A stretch of 64,000 bases of DNA from contig JAFUNC010000009.1 of the NCBI GenBank assembly GCA_017473115.1, forward strand, positions 55,551 through 119,550, written 5' to 3'. Shown piece after piece: positions 36,570 through 46,445 of the stretch (positions are counted from its first letter, which is position 1; each line of letters begins with the position of its first letter). The stretch comes from Lachnospiraceae bacterium (lineage in GTDB: Bacteria > Bacillota > Clostridia > Lachnospirales > Lachnospiraceae). A model generated the notes under the pieces. The model did no database searches. It worked only from the letters and a program-made list of their open reading frames with translations, and was not told the DNA's origin. Position numbers and translations under genes: made by a program.

Positions 36570-37514
36570 ATGAAAGTTGTATATATGGGAACTCCCGATT
36601 TCGCAGTGGGAGCATTGGAACGTATAATAGAAGCAGGACATGAGGTTGTGCTTGTTGTTACGCAACCCGACAAACCCAAGGGGCGTGGCAAGGAGATGCA
36701 GATGACACCGGTTAAAAAATGTGCACTGGAGCATAATATACCGGTTTTTCAGCCTGTTAAAATCAAAGAGGCAGAGGCGGTTGCATATTTAAGGACATTT
36801 GAGGCTGATATTTTTGTTGTGGCAGCATTCGGACAGATTTTATCTTCTGAAATTTTGCACATGCCCAAATTCGGTTGTGTAAATATTCACGCTTCTCTTT
36901 TGCCTATGTATCGTGGTGCGGCACCGATTCAGGCGGTAATTATCAATAAGGAGAAAGAAACCGGTGTTACTATTATGCAGATGGATGAAGGTTTGGATAC
37001 CGGTGATATGCTGATGAAAGAAATCATTCCCATCGAAAAGGATGAGACGGGAGAAAGTCTGCATGATAAATTAAGTGAACTTGGTGCCAAAATGATTGTC
37101 GAGGCCTTAATTGCCATTGAAAACGGCACGATTACGGCTACTCCGCAAGGGGACGGTGAAACCTGTTATGCATCTATGCTGAAAAAGGAAATGGGTTGCA
37201 TCGATTGGGAGAAATCAGCGGATGACATTGAACATCTGGTAAGAGGCTTGTATCCCTGGCCCGGTACTTATACGTTTTTAAATGGTAAAATGTTAAAAAT
37301 CTGCGCCGTAGCATTCAGTGATGAAAAAACAACGGGAGAACCCGGTGAAATATGTACGGTAACCAAAGATAACTTTGTGGTAAATACAGGGGATGGAACT
37401 CTGGAAGTCAGGGAACTTCAGCCTGAGGGCAAAAAGCGAATGACCGTACATGACTTTTTGCTGGGCAATAAATTAGAACCCGGCGTTCGATTGGGGGCAA
37501 AGTATGGCAAGTGA
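36570..37514 (+). CDS. fmt: methionyl-tRNA formyltransferase
   Basis: A 314-residue enzyme that formylates initiator Met-tRNA with 10-formyl-THF. The N-terminal Rossmann-like domain opens KVVYMGTPDFAVGALE. The catalytic region contains VNIHASLLPMYRGAAPIQ and MDEGLDTGDML, and the C-terminal domain (about 205-314) begins near GCIDWEKSADDIEHLVRG. The end overlaps the rsmB start by 11 bases, suggesting translational coupling. Confidence 0.96.
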   Translation: MKVVYMGTPDFAVGALERIIEAGHEVVLVVTQPDKPKGRGKEMQMTPVKKCALEHNIPVFQPVKIKEAEAVAYLRTFEADIFVVAAFGQILSSEILHMPKFGCVNIHASLLPMYRGAAPIQAVIINKEKETGVTIMQMDEGLDTGDMLMKEIIPIEKDETGESLHDKLSELGAKMIVEALIAIENGTITATPQGDGETCYASMLKKEMGCIDWEKSADDIEHLVRGLYPWPGTYTFLNGKMLKICAVAFSDEKTTGEPGEICTVTKDNFVVNTGDGTLEVRELQPEGKKRMTVHDFLLGNKLEPGVRLGAKYGK

Positions 37515-38871
37515 GAAGGATGACCTTCTTTTAAGGCAACTTGTAATGGAAATATTGCTGGAAGTGAGCAACAGCGGAGAATACATTAACGTTGTTCTAA
37601 AAGGTGTGTTGGACAAATACAATTATTTGGACGGCAAAAAGAAGGCTTTTATCAAAAAAATGGCTTCCGGTTGTATGGAACGAAAAATAGAACTGGATTA
37701 CATTATTGATTGCTTTTCCAAAACCAAGACGGGTAAGATGAAGCCGGTCATCCGTTTGATTATGGAGATGGGTGTATATCAAATCCTTTATATGGATAAT
37801 GTGTATGACACAACGGCCTGTAATCTTGCGGTGAGTCTGGCGAAGAAAAAAGGATTTCACGGACTGTCCGGTTTTGTAAACGGTGTGTTGCGAAGCATAT
37901 GTCGTGAGAAGGACAATATTGAATATCCGGATAAAAAAGCGGATTATGTGAAATATGCATCTGTACGGTTTTCCATGCCGGAATGGATTATAGAGTTATG
38001 GCTGGAACAGTATGGAAAAGAAATTGCGGAACAGATGCTTGCGGCTTCTTTGCAGGAGAATGCCGTAACGGTTCGCGTAGAGGAAGCGTTAGAGGAAGAA
38101 GAGAAGGAGCATTTGATTCAGAATTGGTTGAATGCAGGTGTAAAGGTGACGCCTCATACATATCTGCCGTATGCCTACGCTTTGACGGGTGGTTACGGAA
38201 TACAGAATCTGTACGGCTACAAGGAAGGCCTTTTTACCGTGCAGGATGTAAGTTCCATGCTGGTAGCGGAGTGTGCAGGAGCCCAAAAGAATATGACGGT
38301 TATAGATGTCTGTGCTGCGCCGGGCGGTAAGACCATGCATATTGCTACGAAGTTGCAAGGAAGCGGTAAGGTTTATTCCTGTGATGTAAATGCATATAAA
38401 ACGGATAAAATCCGTGAGAATGTTGGCCGTATGGGGCTAAAAAACATAGAGGTTATGGTGGCGGATGCTACCGAGGCACAGGAACGGTTTGTGGAGACGG
38501 CGGATATTGTTTTGGCAGATGTACCATGTTCCGGTCTTGGTGTTTTGGGTAAAAAAACCGATATCAAATATCGGTTGACCAAAGAACAGACGCAGGAAAT
38601 TGTTTTATTACAAAGACAGATTATTTCCAATGTATGTAATTATGTGAAGCACGGCGGCACTTTGCTTTACAGTACATGTACCGTAAATAAAGAAGAAAAC
38701 AACGCCAACGTAAAATGGATTACAGAGAATCTTCCGTTGGAAGTTGTACCCTTAAAAGATGAATTACCGGAGCAATTGAAGGAATCCGTGGGAGAAGACG
38801 GGACGTTACAATTATTCCGCGGAAAACATGAGTGTGACGGATTTTATATTGCAAAGTTAAAGAAATTATAG
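37504..38871 (+). CDS. rsmB: 16S rRNA m5C967 methyltransferase
   Basis: A 455-residue two-domain protein. An N-terminal NusB-like RNA-binding domain (about 1-140, with TTACNLAVSLAKKKGFHGLSGFVNGVLR) precedes an AdoMet methyltransferase domain. Motif I is VIDVCAAPGGKTMHIA. The two cysteines used by m5C enzymes are in DVPCSGLGVLG and YSTCTVNKEENN. The C-terminal end HECDGFYIAKLKK is typical. The start overlaps fmt. Named from family and gene order; the exact target base is inferred. Confidence 0.93.
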   Translation: MASEKDDLLLRQLVMEILLEVSNSGEYINVVLKGVLDKYNYLDGKKKAFIKKMASGCMERKIELDYIIDCFSKTKTGKMKPVIRLIMEMGVYQILYMDNVYDTTACNLAVSLAKKKGFHGLSGFVNGVLRSICREKDNIEYPDKKADYVKYASVRFSMPEWIIELWLEQYGKEIAEQMLAASLQENAVTVRVEEALEEEEKEHLIQNWLNAGVKVTPHTYLPYAYALTGGYGIQNLYGYKEGLFTVQDVSSMLVAECAGAQKNMTVIDVCAAPGGKTMHIATKLQGSGKVYSCDVNAYKTDKIRENVGRMGLKNIEVMVADATEAQERFVETADIVLADVPCSGLGVLGKKTDIKYRLTKEQTQEIVLLQRQIISNVCNYVKHGGTLLYSTCTVNKEENNANVKWITENLPLEVVPLKDELPEQLKESVGEDGTLQLFRGKHECDGFYIAKLKKL

Positions 38872-38891
38872 TGATAGACAGAGAGTGAACA

Positions 38892-39926
38892 ATGACAGAC
38901 ATTAAATCCCTGACGTTACAGGAATTAAAAACTGAATTAACCGCTATGGGTGAAAAAGCCTTTCGGGCAGGGCAAATGTACGAATGGATGCACAAAAAAC
39001 TGGTCAAAGATTTCGATGAAATGACGAACTTATCAAATCAGTTACGCGAAATCTGTAAGGAGCATTTTGATTTTGTTACGTTAAATGCGGTGCAGATGCA
39101 GGAATCTAAGATTGACGGCACCAAAAAGTTTCTGTTTGAACTGCCGGACGGTAATTTGGTGGAAAGTGTATGGATGAAATATCATCATGGTAATTCCGTG
39201 TGTATTTCTTCTCAGGTAGGTTGTAAAATGGGTTGCCGGTTCTGTGCGTCTACTTTGGATGGGTGGGAAAGAAATCTGTCGGCTTCCGAAATGCTGGAAC
39301 AAATTTATGCAATCACGAGACTGACCGGAGAGCGTGTATCCAATGTGGTGGTTATGGGAACCGGAGAACCTATGGATAATTATGATAATCTGGTGCGTTT
39401 TATTGAACTTATAACCAATGAAGACGGTTTGAATATCAGTCAGAGAAACATCACGGTATCGACTTGCGGTATTGTACCCGGAATCCGAAAACTTGCGGAG
39501 GAAGGATTGCAAATAACTTTAGCATTATCGTTGCATGCGCCGAATGATGAGAAACGTAAGGAATTGATGCCGATTGCCAATAAATATTCGCTTGAGGAAG
39601 TGTTGGAGGCCTGTGATTATTATTTTGCCAAAACCGGAAGACGTATCAGTTTTGAGTATGCGTTGGTTGGTGGTGTCAATGATAATGAAACCGAGGCGCA
39701 GGAATTGATTTCTCTTTTACAGGGAAGAAATTGTCATGTGAACTTAATTCCCGTGAACCCCATAAAAGAAAGAGATTATGTATCTACAAACCGCCAAAAT
39801 ACGGAGCGGTTTAAAAATAAACTTGAAAAAAGTAAAATTCAATGTACAATAAGAAGGGAAATGGGCAGAGATATAGACGGTGCCTGTGGACAGCTCCGAA
39901 GACGTCATGTTCATAAGGAGCAGTAG
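38892..39926 (+). CDS. rlmN: dual-specificity 23S rRNA/tRNA C2-adenine methyltransferase
   Basis: A 344-residue radical-SAM methyltransferase that puts a methyl group on C2 of A2503 in 23S rRNA and of A37 in some tRNAs. The cluster motif is CKMGCRFCAST, preceded by CISSQVG. GTGEPMDNYDN follows, and the mechanistic Cys near the C-terminus is in DIDGACGQLR. The N-terminal region LTLQELKTELTAMGEKAFRAGQ is the usual accessory domain. The resistance relative Cfr is less likely given this housekeeping context. Confidence 0.95.
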   Translation: MTDIKSLTLQELKTELTAMGEKAFRAGQMYEWMHKKLVKDFDEMTNLSNQLREICKEHFDFVTLNAVQMQESKIDGTKKFLFELPDGNLVESVWMKYHHGNSVCISSQVGCKMGCRFCASTLDGWERNLSASEMLEQIYAITRLTGERVSNVVVMGTGEPMDNYDNLVRFIELITNEDGLNISQRNITVSTCGIVPGIRKLAEEGLQITLALSLHAPNDEKRKELMPIANKYSLEEVLEACDYYFAKTGRRISFEYALVGGVNDNETEAQELISLLQGRNCHVNLIPVNPIKERDYVSTNRQNTERFKNKLEKSKIQCTIRREMGRDIDGACGQLRRRHVHKEQ

Positions 39927-39939
39927 GAGGATACTTAAG

Positions 39940-40665
39940 GTGATAAGGGCTTTTTCCATAACGGACATAGGAAGGAAAAGACAACTGAATCAGGATTTTG
40001 TTTTTACATCCGAATTGCCTTTGGGATGCCTGCCGAATCTTTTTGTGGTGGCCGACGGAATGGGTGGTCATAAAGCAGGAGATTTTGCTTCGAAGTATAC
40101 GGTGGAAACCATTATTGAAGAAGTGGGTAAGGCGAGAAATAAAGAGCCGGTTGAGATTTTGCAGGCTGCTATTCAGAAAGCAAATCAGAGAGTGCGGCGC
40201 AAGGCGACGGAAGATGAAAACATGGTTGGTATGGGTACTACGGTAGTGGCATCCACTTATAAAGACGGTATTCTCTATGTTGCCAACGTAGGGGACAGCA
40301 GATTGTATGTAGTGAACGACGAAATCAACCAGATTACAAGAGACCATTCCTATGTGGAAGAAATGGTGCGTATGGGTAATCTTGACAGGGTATCGGCCAG
40401 AAATCATCCGGATAAAAATATTATCACCCGTGCGGTAGGGGCAATGGATACCGTTAATGTGGATTTCTTTGAGGTGGAACTCCGAAAGGGAGACATTGTA
40501 TTAATGTGTTCCGACGGATTGACCAATATGATAGAGGACGAAGAAATTTTAGAGATTTTAAAAAGAGAAAAAAGCCTGGAACAAAAGGCAGAGGAACTGA
40601 TAAAGACAGCCAATAATAACGGCGGTAAAGATAATATAGCTGTTGTGTTAATGGAACAGGTATAG
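39940..40665 (+). CDS. stp: PP2C-type serine/threonine phosphatase
   Basis: A 241-residue metal-dependent phosphatase that reverses the action of the PASTA kinase encoded next. PP2C motifs are visible: RQLNQDFVF, VADGMGGHKAGDFAS, MGTTVVASTY, VGDSRLYVV, TRAVGAMD, CSDGLTNMIEDEE and DNIAVVLM. The start is a GTG, 9 bases after GGAGG; a longer frame that overlaps rlmN is rejected because it lacks such a site. It ends 14 bases before prkC. Confidence 0.94.
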   Translation: MIRAFSITDIGRKRQLNQDFVFTSELPLGCLPNLFVVADGMGGHKAGDFASKYTVETIIEEVGKARNKEPVEILQAAIQKANQRVRRKATEDENMVGMGTTVVASTYKDGILYVANVGDSRLYVVNDEINQITRDHSYVEEMVRMGNLDRVSARNHPDKNIITRAVGAMDTVNVDFFEVELRKGDIVLMCSDGLTNMIEDEEILEILKREKSLEQKAEELIKTANNNGGKDNIAVVLMEQV

Positions 40666-40679
40666 TTGCGAGGTAAGAT

Positions 40680-42887
40680 ATGATTAAAATGGGTATGATG
40701 ATAGGAGACCGCTATGAGATTTTAGAATCCATAGGAACCGGTGGAATGTCAGATGTATATAAAGCAAAATGTCATAAATTAAATCGTTTTGTAGCAGTCA
40801 AAGTGTTGAAACAGGAGTTTAGCGAAAGTGCAGAATTTGTATCCAAATTCCGTACGGAAGCACAGGCGGCTGCAGGTTTAATGCACCCTAATATTGTAAA
40901 TGTATATGATGTAGGGGAAGAGAACGGCATCAATTATATTGTTATGGAACTTGTGGAAGGGATCACATTAAAGCGTTATATTGAAAAGAAAGCACGTCTT
41001 TCCGTAAAAGAAGCGGTAAGTATTGCGATTCAGATTTCCATGGGTATTGATGCGGCGCATAATAACAATATTATTCATCGTGATATTAAGCCCCAGAATA
41101 TTATTATCAGCAAAGAAGGTAAGGTAAAAGTAACAGACTTTGGTATCGCCAAAGCCGCTACCAGCAATACCATTACTTCCAATGTTATGGGTAGTGTTCA
41201 CTATACTTCACCGGAGCAGGCAAGAGGCGGTTTCAGCGATGAAAAGAGTGATATTTATTCTTTGGGTATTACCATGTTTGAAATGCTGACCGGTCGTGTT
41301 CCTTTTAACGGGGATACAACTGTGGCAATTGCCATTAAGCATATTCAGGAGGAAATGCCTTCGCCCCGTAATTATGTTCCGGAGATTCCCATCAGCGTAG
41401 AGCAGATTGTGTTAAAATGTACACAGAAGAGTCCGGACAGACGTTATCAAAAAATGCCGGAGTTGATTGAAGACTTGAAGAAATCGCTCATTAGTCCTGA
41501 TGAAGATTTTGTCAAATTGTCTACTGCAGAAAAGAGTGCGGTAACGAAGGCGATGTCTGATAAAGAAAGAGCAGAAATTAAGCGTAGTGCCGTTGTGAAA
41601 CCGGATGTGGTAACTGCGGCATCGTCAGGCGGTATTGCTTTGCAGAGCAAGGAGAATAAGGAAGAACGTAAGGCACCTGCAGCAAAACCTGTAAACAAAC
41701 CTGCAGCGCAGCCTGTGGCAGCAACCAAGAAACCTGTTATTACAGGAGAGCGACCGGTACGTACCCGTAAGGAAGAAGAACTGGCAGCAAGAAAGAAGCC
41801 GGTCAATAAGCCGAAGAAACCTCAGGTTGATGTATATGAAGATGATGAGGATGAAGATTCACCGATTGAGAAATTAAAAACCATACTGATTATTATCGGT
41901 GCGGTTCTCATTGGTTGTGTAATTTTATATTTTGCTGGATTGGCAGCAGGCATCTTCGAGAATGGTAACGGGTCACAGAGAGCGGATGTGGTTAATGTCC
42001 CTAATATTATCGGAGATACCTTGGAGGAGGCTCAAACTGCCCTCGATATGGTAAAATTAGAATACGAAATAGAGTATGCACCGTCAGAAGGTACTGCGGA
42101 AAACACGGTTATATCCGTGACGCCTACAGCGAATACAGAGGTGGAAGAAGGTTCAAAAGTACTTTTGACCGTCTGTATGAACGGAGAGGGTGTAAAAATT
42201 CCCAACGTATTAAACAAATCGGAAGCAGAAGCGACGGCGATTCTGGAAAAAGAAGGGTTTGTTGTAGAAAAGATTGAAGAGCATCACGACGAAGTGGTCA
42301 AAGGCAATATTATTTCTCAAACACCGGAAGCCGGCAGTTTATTAAGTCGTGAAGGAACGGTTACCATTGTAATCAGCAGCGGCCAGTTAAAAACGGATGT
42401 ATCCATGCCCGGGCTGATTGGTATGACGGAAGAGAGAGCAAAGCAAACTTTAAGTGAATTAGGACTGGTATGTACTTCCGTAAGCGAAGAATACAGTGAT
42501 ACCGTGGAACCCGGTAAAGTATGTTACCAGAGTTATACGGAAGGTGCGACCGTAGATGAAGGTACGGAAGTCAGCATCAAACTCAGTTTGGGACCGGAAC
42601 CCAGATACTATGATTGTAATGTTACGGTTGCAGCGCCTCCCCGTTTTACCGGCGGAACCGCTACCGTTATTTTGAGTGCACCGGACGGAAGTGAACTTTG
42701 GAATACTACAGTATCGTCTTTCCCGGTTCAGATTAACCTAAGCCATATTTATGCAGTACCGAAAGGTACGTTATCCATTACTTATACCGTATATGTGCAG
42801 GAAGAAGTTTATGATGAAGCAGGAAATATGACAATTCAGAATGTACCCGCACAGGATACCTATACACAAGAGATTGCTTTTGAATAG
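40680..42887 (+). CDS. prkC: PASTA-domain serine/threonine kinase
   Basis: A 735-residue membrane kinase. The N-terminal kinase domain (about 10-275) has SIGTGGMSDVYKA, VAVKVLK, HRDIKPQNI, DFGIAKA and SDIYSLGITMFEML. A charged Lys/Pro/Ala-rich linker leads to a single TM (TILIIIGAVLIGCVILYFAG). Outside are three PASTA repeats beginning VPNIIGDTLEEA, IPNVLNKSEAEA and MPGLIGMTEERA, then an approximately 90-residue beta-rich C-terminal domain. PASTA repeats sense muropeptides or lipid II. With stp it controls wall synthesis and division. Confidence 0.95.
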   Translation: MIKMGMMIGDRYEILESIGTGGMSDVYKAKCHKLNRFVAVKVLKQEFSESAEFVSKFRTEAQAAAGLMHPNIVNVYDVGEENGINYIVMELVEGITLKRYIEKKARLSVKEAVSIAIQISMGIDAAHNNNIIHRDIKPQNIIISKEGKVKVTDFGIAKAATSNTITSNVMGSVHYTSPEQARGGFSDEKSDIYSLGITMFEMLTGRVPFNGDTTVAIAIKHIQEEMPSPRNYVPEIPISVEQIVLKCTQKSPDRRYQKMPELIEDLKKSLISPDEDFVKLSTAEKSAVTKAMSDKERAEIKRSAVVKPDVVTAASSGGIALQSKENKEERKAPAAKPVNKPAAQPVAATKKPVITGERPVRTRKEEELAARKKPVNKPKKPQVDVYEDDEDEDSPIEKLKTILIIIGAVLIGCVILYFAGLAAGIFENGNGSQRADVVNVPNIIGDTLEEAQTALDMVKLEYEIEYAPSEGTAENTVISVTPTANTEVEEGSKVLLTVCMNGEGVKIPNVLNKSEAEATAILEKEGFVVEKIEEHHDEVVKGNIISQTPEAGSLLSREGTVTIVISSGQLKTDVSMPGLIGMTEERAKQTLSELGLVCTSVSEEYSDTVEPGKVCYQSYTEGATVDEGTEVSIKLSLGPEPRYYDCNVTVAAPPRFTGGTATVILSAPDGSELWNTTVSSFPVQINLSHIYAVPKGTLSITYTVYVQEEVYDEAGNMTIQNVPAQDTYTQEIAFE

Positions 42888-42898
42888 TGGTAGAGAGA

Positions 42899-43798
42899 AT
42901 GGAAGAAATTAAGCGAGGAAGAATCATAAAAGGAATCGCCGGTTTTTACTATGTTCATGTGCCTCATGACGGGGTGTATGAATGCAAGGCAAAGGGAATT
43001 TTCCGTAAAGACGGAAGAAAACCTTTGGTAGGCGATGATGTGGAATTAAAGTGCTTGGATGTTGACAAAATGCTTGGCAACATTACGGCACTTTTGCCGC
43101 GTAAAAGTGAATTAATCAGACCATCTGTTGCAAATATTGACCAGGCTTTGATTGTATTTGCAATTACGAGACCTACTCCGAATTTTAATCTGTTGGATCG
43201 TTTTTTAATTATGATGCAGAGCCAGGGATTGAGTTGCACCATTTGTTTCAATAAAAGTGATATAGCAGATGAGAAAGAAATTGAAGAAATCAGACAAGCC
43301 TATGAGGCTTGCGGTAACCGTGTTTTGTTTGTCAGTGCAAGGGAAGACATCGGCCTGGATGAAGTGCGGAATGTGATTTCGGGAAAAACGACGGCAGTAG
43401 CAGGACCCAGCGGTGTCGGCAAATCATCTTTGATTAATAAGTTATGTGGTTGCGAAATGATGCAGACCGGTGAAATCAGTGAAAAAATCGGCCGCGGGAA
43501 GCATACTACAAGACACACGGAGTTGTTTGCGGCAGAACAAATCGGTGACGAAACTTACTTGATGGATACTCCCGGTTTTAGCTCGTTGATGGTTTTTTTG
43601 GAAGATAAATCAGAATTGTGCCGATATTATCCTGAATTTGATGATTATGAAGTAAACTGTAAATTTCAAGGGTGTTCCCATATCAGCGAGCCGGTGTGTG
43701 GCATCAAAGATGCTTTGTATGAAGGAAAAATCAGTACGCTTCGATATGAGAATTATAAAATTCTTTATGAAGAATTAAAGGCTCAAAAGAAGTATTAG
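42899..43798 (+). CDS. rsgA: ribosome small subunit-dependent GTPase A
   Basis: A 299-residue circularly permuted GTPase involved in late 30S ribosome maturation. An N-terminal OB-fold (RGRIIKGIAGFYYVHV) is followed by G4 (CFNKSDIAD) ahead of G1 (GPSGVGKSSLINKL) and G3 (MDTPGFSS), the permuted order. A C-terminal zinc module (CKFQGCSHISEPVCGI) is present. I use the ATG at 42899; a GTG at 42887 overlapping the prkC stop is an alternative four codons longer. Confidence 0.95.
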   Translation: MEEIKRGRIIKGIAGFYYVHVPHDGVYECKAKGIFRKDGRKPLVGDDVELKCLDVDKMLGNITALLPRKSELIRPSVANIDQALIVFAITRPTPNFNLLDRFLIMMQSQGLSCTICFNKSDIADEKEIEEIRQAYEACGNRVLFVSAREDIGLDEVRNVISGKTTAVAGPSGVGKSSLINKLCGCEMMQTGEISEKIGRGKHTTRHTELFAAEQIGDETYLMDTPGFSSLMVFLEDKSELCRYYPEFDDYEVNCKFQGCSHISEPVCGIKDALYEGKISTLRYENYKILYEELKAQKKY

Positions 43799-43820
43799 TT
43801 ATATATAACGGAAGAAAGCG

Positions 43821-44486
43821 ATGGAAATAATAATGAAAGAAAGAATTCTTGCGCCTTCAATTTTGTCAGCAGATTTTACAAAACTGGGGGAAGAAATCAG
43901 ACGTGTGGAAGAGGCCGGTGCAAAATATTTACATTTTGATGTGATGGATGGTATATTTGTGCCTTCTATTTCTTTTGGTATGCCGGTATTGAAATCCATC
44001 CGTAAAGCATCTGACATTGTATATGATGTACATTTGATGATTGTGGAACCGGAACGATATGTGGAGTACTTTAAAAATTCCGGGGCCGATTTGATTACGG
44101 TTCATATTGAGACATTAAAAGACCCTGAGACAGTCTTGAAGCAAATCAGGGAGTTGGGGGTCAAAGTAGGACTTGCATTAAATCCTGAAACGGAAGTAGA
44201 GAAAGTGTACCCGTATCTTCATCTCATCGATATGGCATTGGTTATGACAGTGCATCCCGGTTTTGGCGGACAGAAGTACATTCACGATTGTACTGCTAAA
44301 ATCGCGGACCTTGCGGCAAAGAGAGAGGAATTGGGTCTCGATTATGATATTGAGGTGGATGGCGGAATTGGCGAGAATACCATTGACGAGGCGATGGAAG
44401 CCGGTGCCAATATTCTTGTGGCAGGTTCCAGCGTATACGGCGGAGATGCTTATGAGAATGCCAAGAAACTTATGGCGAAATTTTAG
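43821..44486 (+). CDS. rpe: ribulose-phosphate 3-epimerase
   Basis: A 221-residue TIM-barrel enzyme that interconverts ribulose 5-phosphate and xylulose 5-phosphate in the pentose phosphate pathway. Motifs are LAPSILSADF, HFDVMDGIFVPSISFG (metal His and Asp), DVHLMIVEPERY, MTVHPGFGGQ and IEVDGGIGENT, then a phosphate-binding VAGSSVYGG near the end. It follows rsgA as in many Firmicutes; a thiamine pyrophosphokinase gene, often next, is absent. Confidence 0.96.
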   Translation: MEIIMKERILAPSILSADFTKLGEEIRRVEEAGAKYLHFDVMDGIFVPSISFGMPVLKSIRKASDIVYDVHLMIVEPERYVEYFKNSGADLITVHIETLKDPETVLKQIRELGVKVGLALNPETEVEKVYPYLHLIDMALVMTVHPGFGGQKYIHDCTAKIADLAAKREELGLDYDIEVDGGIGENTIDEAMEAGANILVAGSSVYGGDAYENAKKLMAKF

Positions 44487-44575
44487 CCGTAATCGGCGGA
44501 TTCATTAGATTGTTTCTTTTAAAATGTATTATGAATGTATAAATCATTTTTAATACAGCGGAAAGGATATTTAAA

Positions 44576-45073
44576 ATGAAATTATTAAAAAAATATCGTG
44601 AAATTATAATATATTTGATTGTAGGCGTGTTAACCACTATTGTTTCCTGGGGAGCATGTTTTGTGGCAAAGTTGTTTTTGGACCCTACACAGGATTTGCA
44701 AAATTTTATTATCAATACCATTGGTTGGGTGGCAGGTGTTGCGTTTGCCTATCCCTTGAACCGTAAATGGGTATTTAACAGTAAAAATAAGCAGATAGTA
44801 AAGGAATTTCTTGGCTTTGCCAGTTCCAGACTTTCTACCTGGGTGCTGGACATCCTGATTATGTGGTTCTTTGTGAATATTGTGCCGCTCAATAATCTGA
44901 TTATTAAAGTGTGCGGTTGGGTGAATATTAATCTTGCCAATGCAGATATGGACTCCATCAACTATTGGGTGGTTAAAATCTGTATTTCAGCAGTATTAGT
45001 AACGATTTTAAATTATATATTCAGTAAGTTGTTTATTTTTAGAAAGAAAAAGGATGTTTCCGCTGAAGAATAG
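44576..45073 (+). CDS. GtrA-like membrane protein
   Basis: A 165-residue protein with four predicted membrane segments, opening KYREIIIYLIVGVLTTIVSWG and containing the family motif YPLNRKWVFNSKNK after the second segment. The third and fourth segments lie near residues 90-115 and 135-155. GtrA proteins are thought to help move lipid-linked sugars across membranes in O-antigen or teichoic acid decoration. No glycosyltransferase or synthase adjoins it here, so the partner is elsewhere. Confidence 0.85.
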   Translation: MKLLKKYREIIIYLIVGVLTTIVSWGACFVAKLFLDPTQDLQNFIINTIGWVAGVAFAYPLNRKWVFNSKNKQIVKEFLGFASSRLSTWVLDILIMWFFVNIVPLNNLIIKVCGWVNINLANADMDSINYWVVKICISAVLVTILNYIFSKLFIFRKKKDVSAEE

Positions 45074-45110
45074 AATCTTTCTTTAAAAAGTGGTAAGGAG
45101 GAAATAAAAA

Positions 45111-46208
45111 ATGAAATTAGGAATCGTAGGACTTCCCAACGTAGGTAAAAGTACATTATTCAATTCACTGACCAAGGCAGGTGCAGAGTCGGCAAATTAT
45201 CCGTTCTGTACCATTGATCCCAATGTGGGGATTGTATCCGTTCCCGATGAACGTATCAAAAAATTAGGTGAATTATATAACACCAAGAAGGTAACGCCCG
45301 CAGTCATTGAATTCGTTGATATTGCCGGCCTTGTAAAAGGTGCATCCAAGGGAGAAGGTTTGGGAAACCAGTTCTTAAGTAATATCCGTGAAGTAGATGC
45401 CATTGTTCATGTAGTACGTTGTTTTGAGGACAGTAACGTGGTTCATGTTGACGGTAGCGTATCTCCCGTAAGAGACATTGAAACCATTAATTTGGAATTG
45501 GTATTTTCGGATATTGAAATTCTGGAGCGTAGAATTGCCAAGACAAGCAAGGGCGCCAGAAATGATAAAACTCTTGCCAAGGAACTTGCATTACTGGAAA
45601 GAGTTAAGGCATTTTTGGAAGAAGGAAAACTTGCTAAATCGTTTGAAACAGAAGACGATGATGAAGCAGACTGGTTAAAGTCTTATAATTTATTAACGGC
45701 TAAGCCTGTAATTTATGCGGCAAACGTAGCGGAAGATGATTTGGGAAATGACGGTGCGGACAATGCACATGTGCAGGCTGTGCGTAGTTTTGCAGCAGAA
45801 GACGGCAGCGAAGTATTTGTGATTTGTGCTCAGATTGAACAGGAAATCGCAGAACTGGATGATGAAGAAAAAACAATGTTCTTAGAGGACTTGGGACTTT
45901 CGGAATCAGGACTTGAAAAATTGATAGCAGCAAGTTACCGCATCCTTGGTTTAATCAGTTTCTTGACTGCAGGCGAAGATGAGTGCCGTGCATGGACCAT
46001 TAAGGTGGGCACTAAGGCACCTCAGGCAGCTGGAAAGATTCATACAGACTTTGAGAGAGGTTTCATTAAGGCAGAAGTTGTTTCTTATGAGAATCTTATG
46101 GAACAGGGCTCCATTGCGGCAGCCAAGGAAAAAGGTCTTGTAGGCTTGGAAGGTAAGGAATACGTGGTAAAAGACGGCGACGTTATTCTTTTCAGATTTA
46201 ATGTGTAA
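45111..46208 (+). CDS. ychF: YchF-type redox-regulated ATPase/GTPase
   Basis: A 365-residue Obg-family P-loop protein. G1 is GLPNVGKSTLFNSLTKAG, G3 is FVDIAGLVKGASKGEGLGNQFL, and a central coiled-coil insertion follows. The C-terminal TGS domain ends FRFNV. The G4 position has YAANVAEDD, not NKxD, consistent with the ATP preference of the YchF subfamily. It binds ribosomes and affects stress responses in other bacteria. AAGGAGG precedes the ATG. A terminator lies about 120 bases downstream. Confidence 0.95.
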   Translation: MKLGIVGLPNVGKSTLFNSLTKAGAESANYPFCTIDPNVGIVSVPDERIKKLGELYNTKKVTPAVIEFVDIAGLVKGASKGEGLGNQFLSNIREVDAIVHVVRCFEDSNVVHVDGSVSPVRDIETINLELVFSDIEILERRIAKTSKGARNDKTLAKELALLERVKAFLEEGKLAKSFETEDDDEADWLKSYNLLTAKPVIYAANVAEDDLGNDGADNAHVQAVRSFAAEDGSEVFVICAQIEQEIAELDDEEKTMFLEDLGLSESGLEKLIAASYRILGLISFLTAGEDECRAWTIKVGTKAPQAAGKIHTDFERGFIKAEVVSYENLMEQGSIAAAKEKGLVGLEGKEYVVKDGDVILFRFNV

Positions 46209-46269
46209 TTTTTCATTATGATAAAGCATTACAACCGTTATTTTGCATAAAAACAGTAGCAAAATTGCA

Positions 46270-46327
46270 TTACGGAAACATTACAAATTTTTTACAACTT
46301 TATTACAATTGTTACAGAAACCATTAC
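46270..46327 (+). repeat. helically phased TTAC direct repeats
   Basis: TTAC begins at 46270, 46281, 46292, 46303, 46312 and 46324, mostly as ATTACRA. Spacings are 11, 11, 11, 9 and 12 bases, close to one helical turn. An isolated copy is at 46229. The array lies between ychF and its terminator. Confidence 0.6.
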
Positions 46328-46328
46328 G

Positions 46329-46367
46329 AAAGTATGACATTTTCACCCGAATTTGTCATACTTTTTT
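46329..46367 (+). terminator. terminator downstream of ychF
   Basis: A perfect 11-base stem (AAAGTATGACA with TGTCATACTTT) around a 14-base loop, with the T run continuing to 46367. Confidence 0.8.
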
Positions 46368-46416
46368 AATATTTCCGACTTATTTCATAAAACGGCATTT
46401 TTTTGTAAAAAAGTGC

Positions 46417-46445
46417 TTGATTTTAACGAAATAAGAGGTTATATT
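46417..46445 (+). promoter_or_regulatory. sigma-A-type promoter for the tandem lipoproteins
   Basis: -35 TTGATT and -10 TATATT with a 17-base spacer, about 95 bases before the first lipoprotein's ATG. Confidence 0.7.

Noticed and set aside
39880-39939. Longer N-terminus for the PP2C phosphatase
   Set aside because: It overlaps the conserved rlmN C-terminus; the GTG at 39940 has a GGAGG at ideal spacing and starts at the conserved domain.
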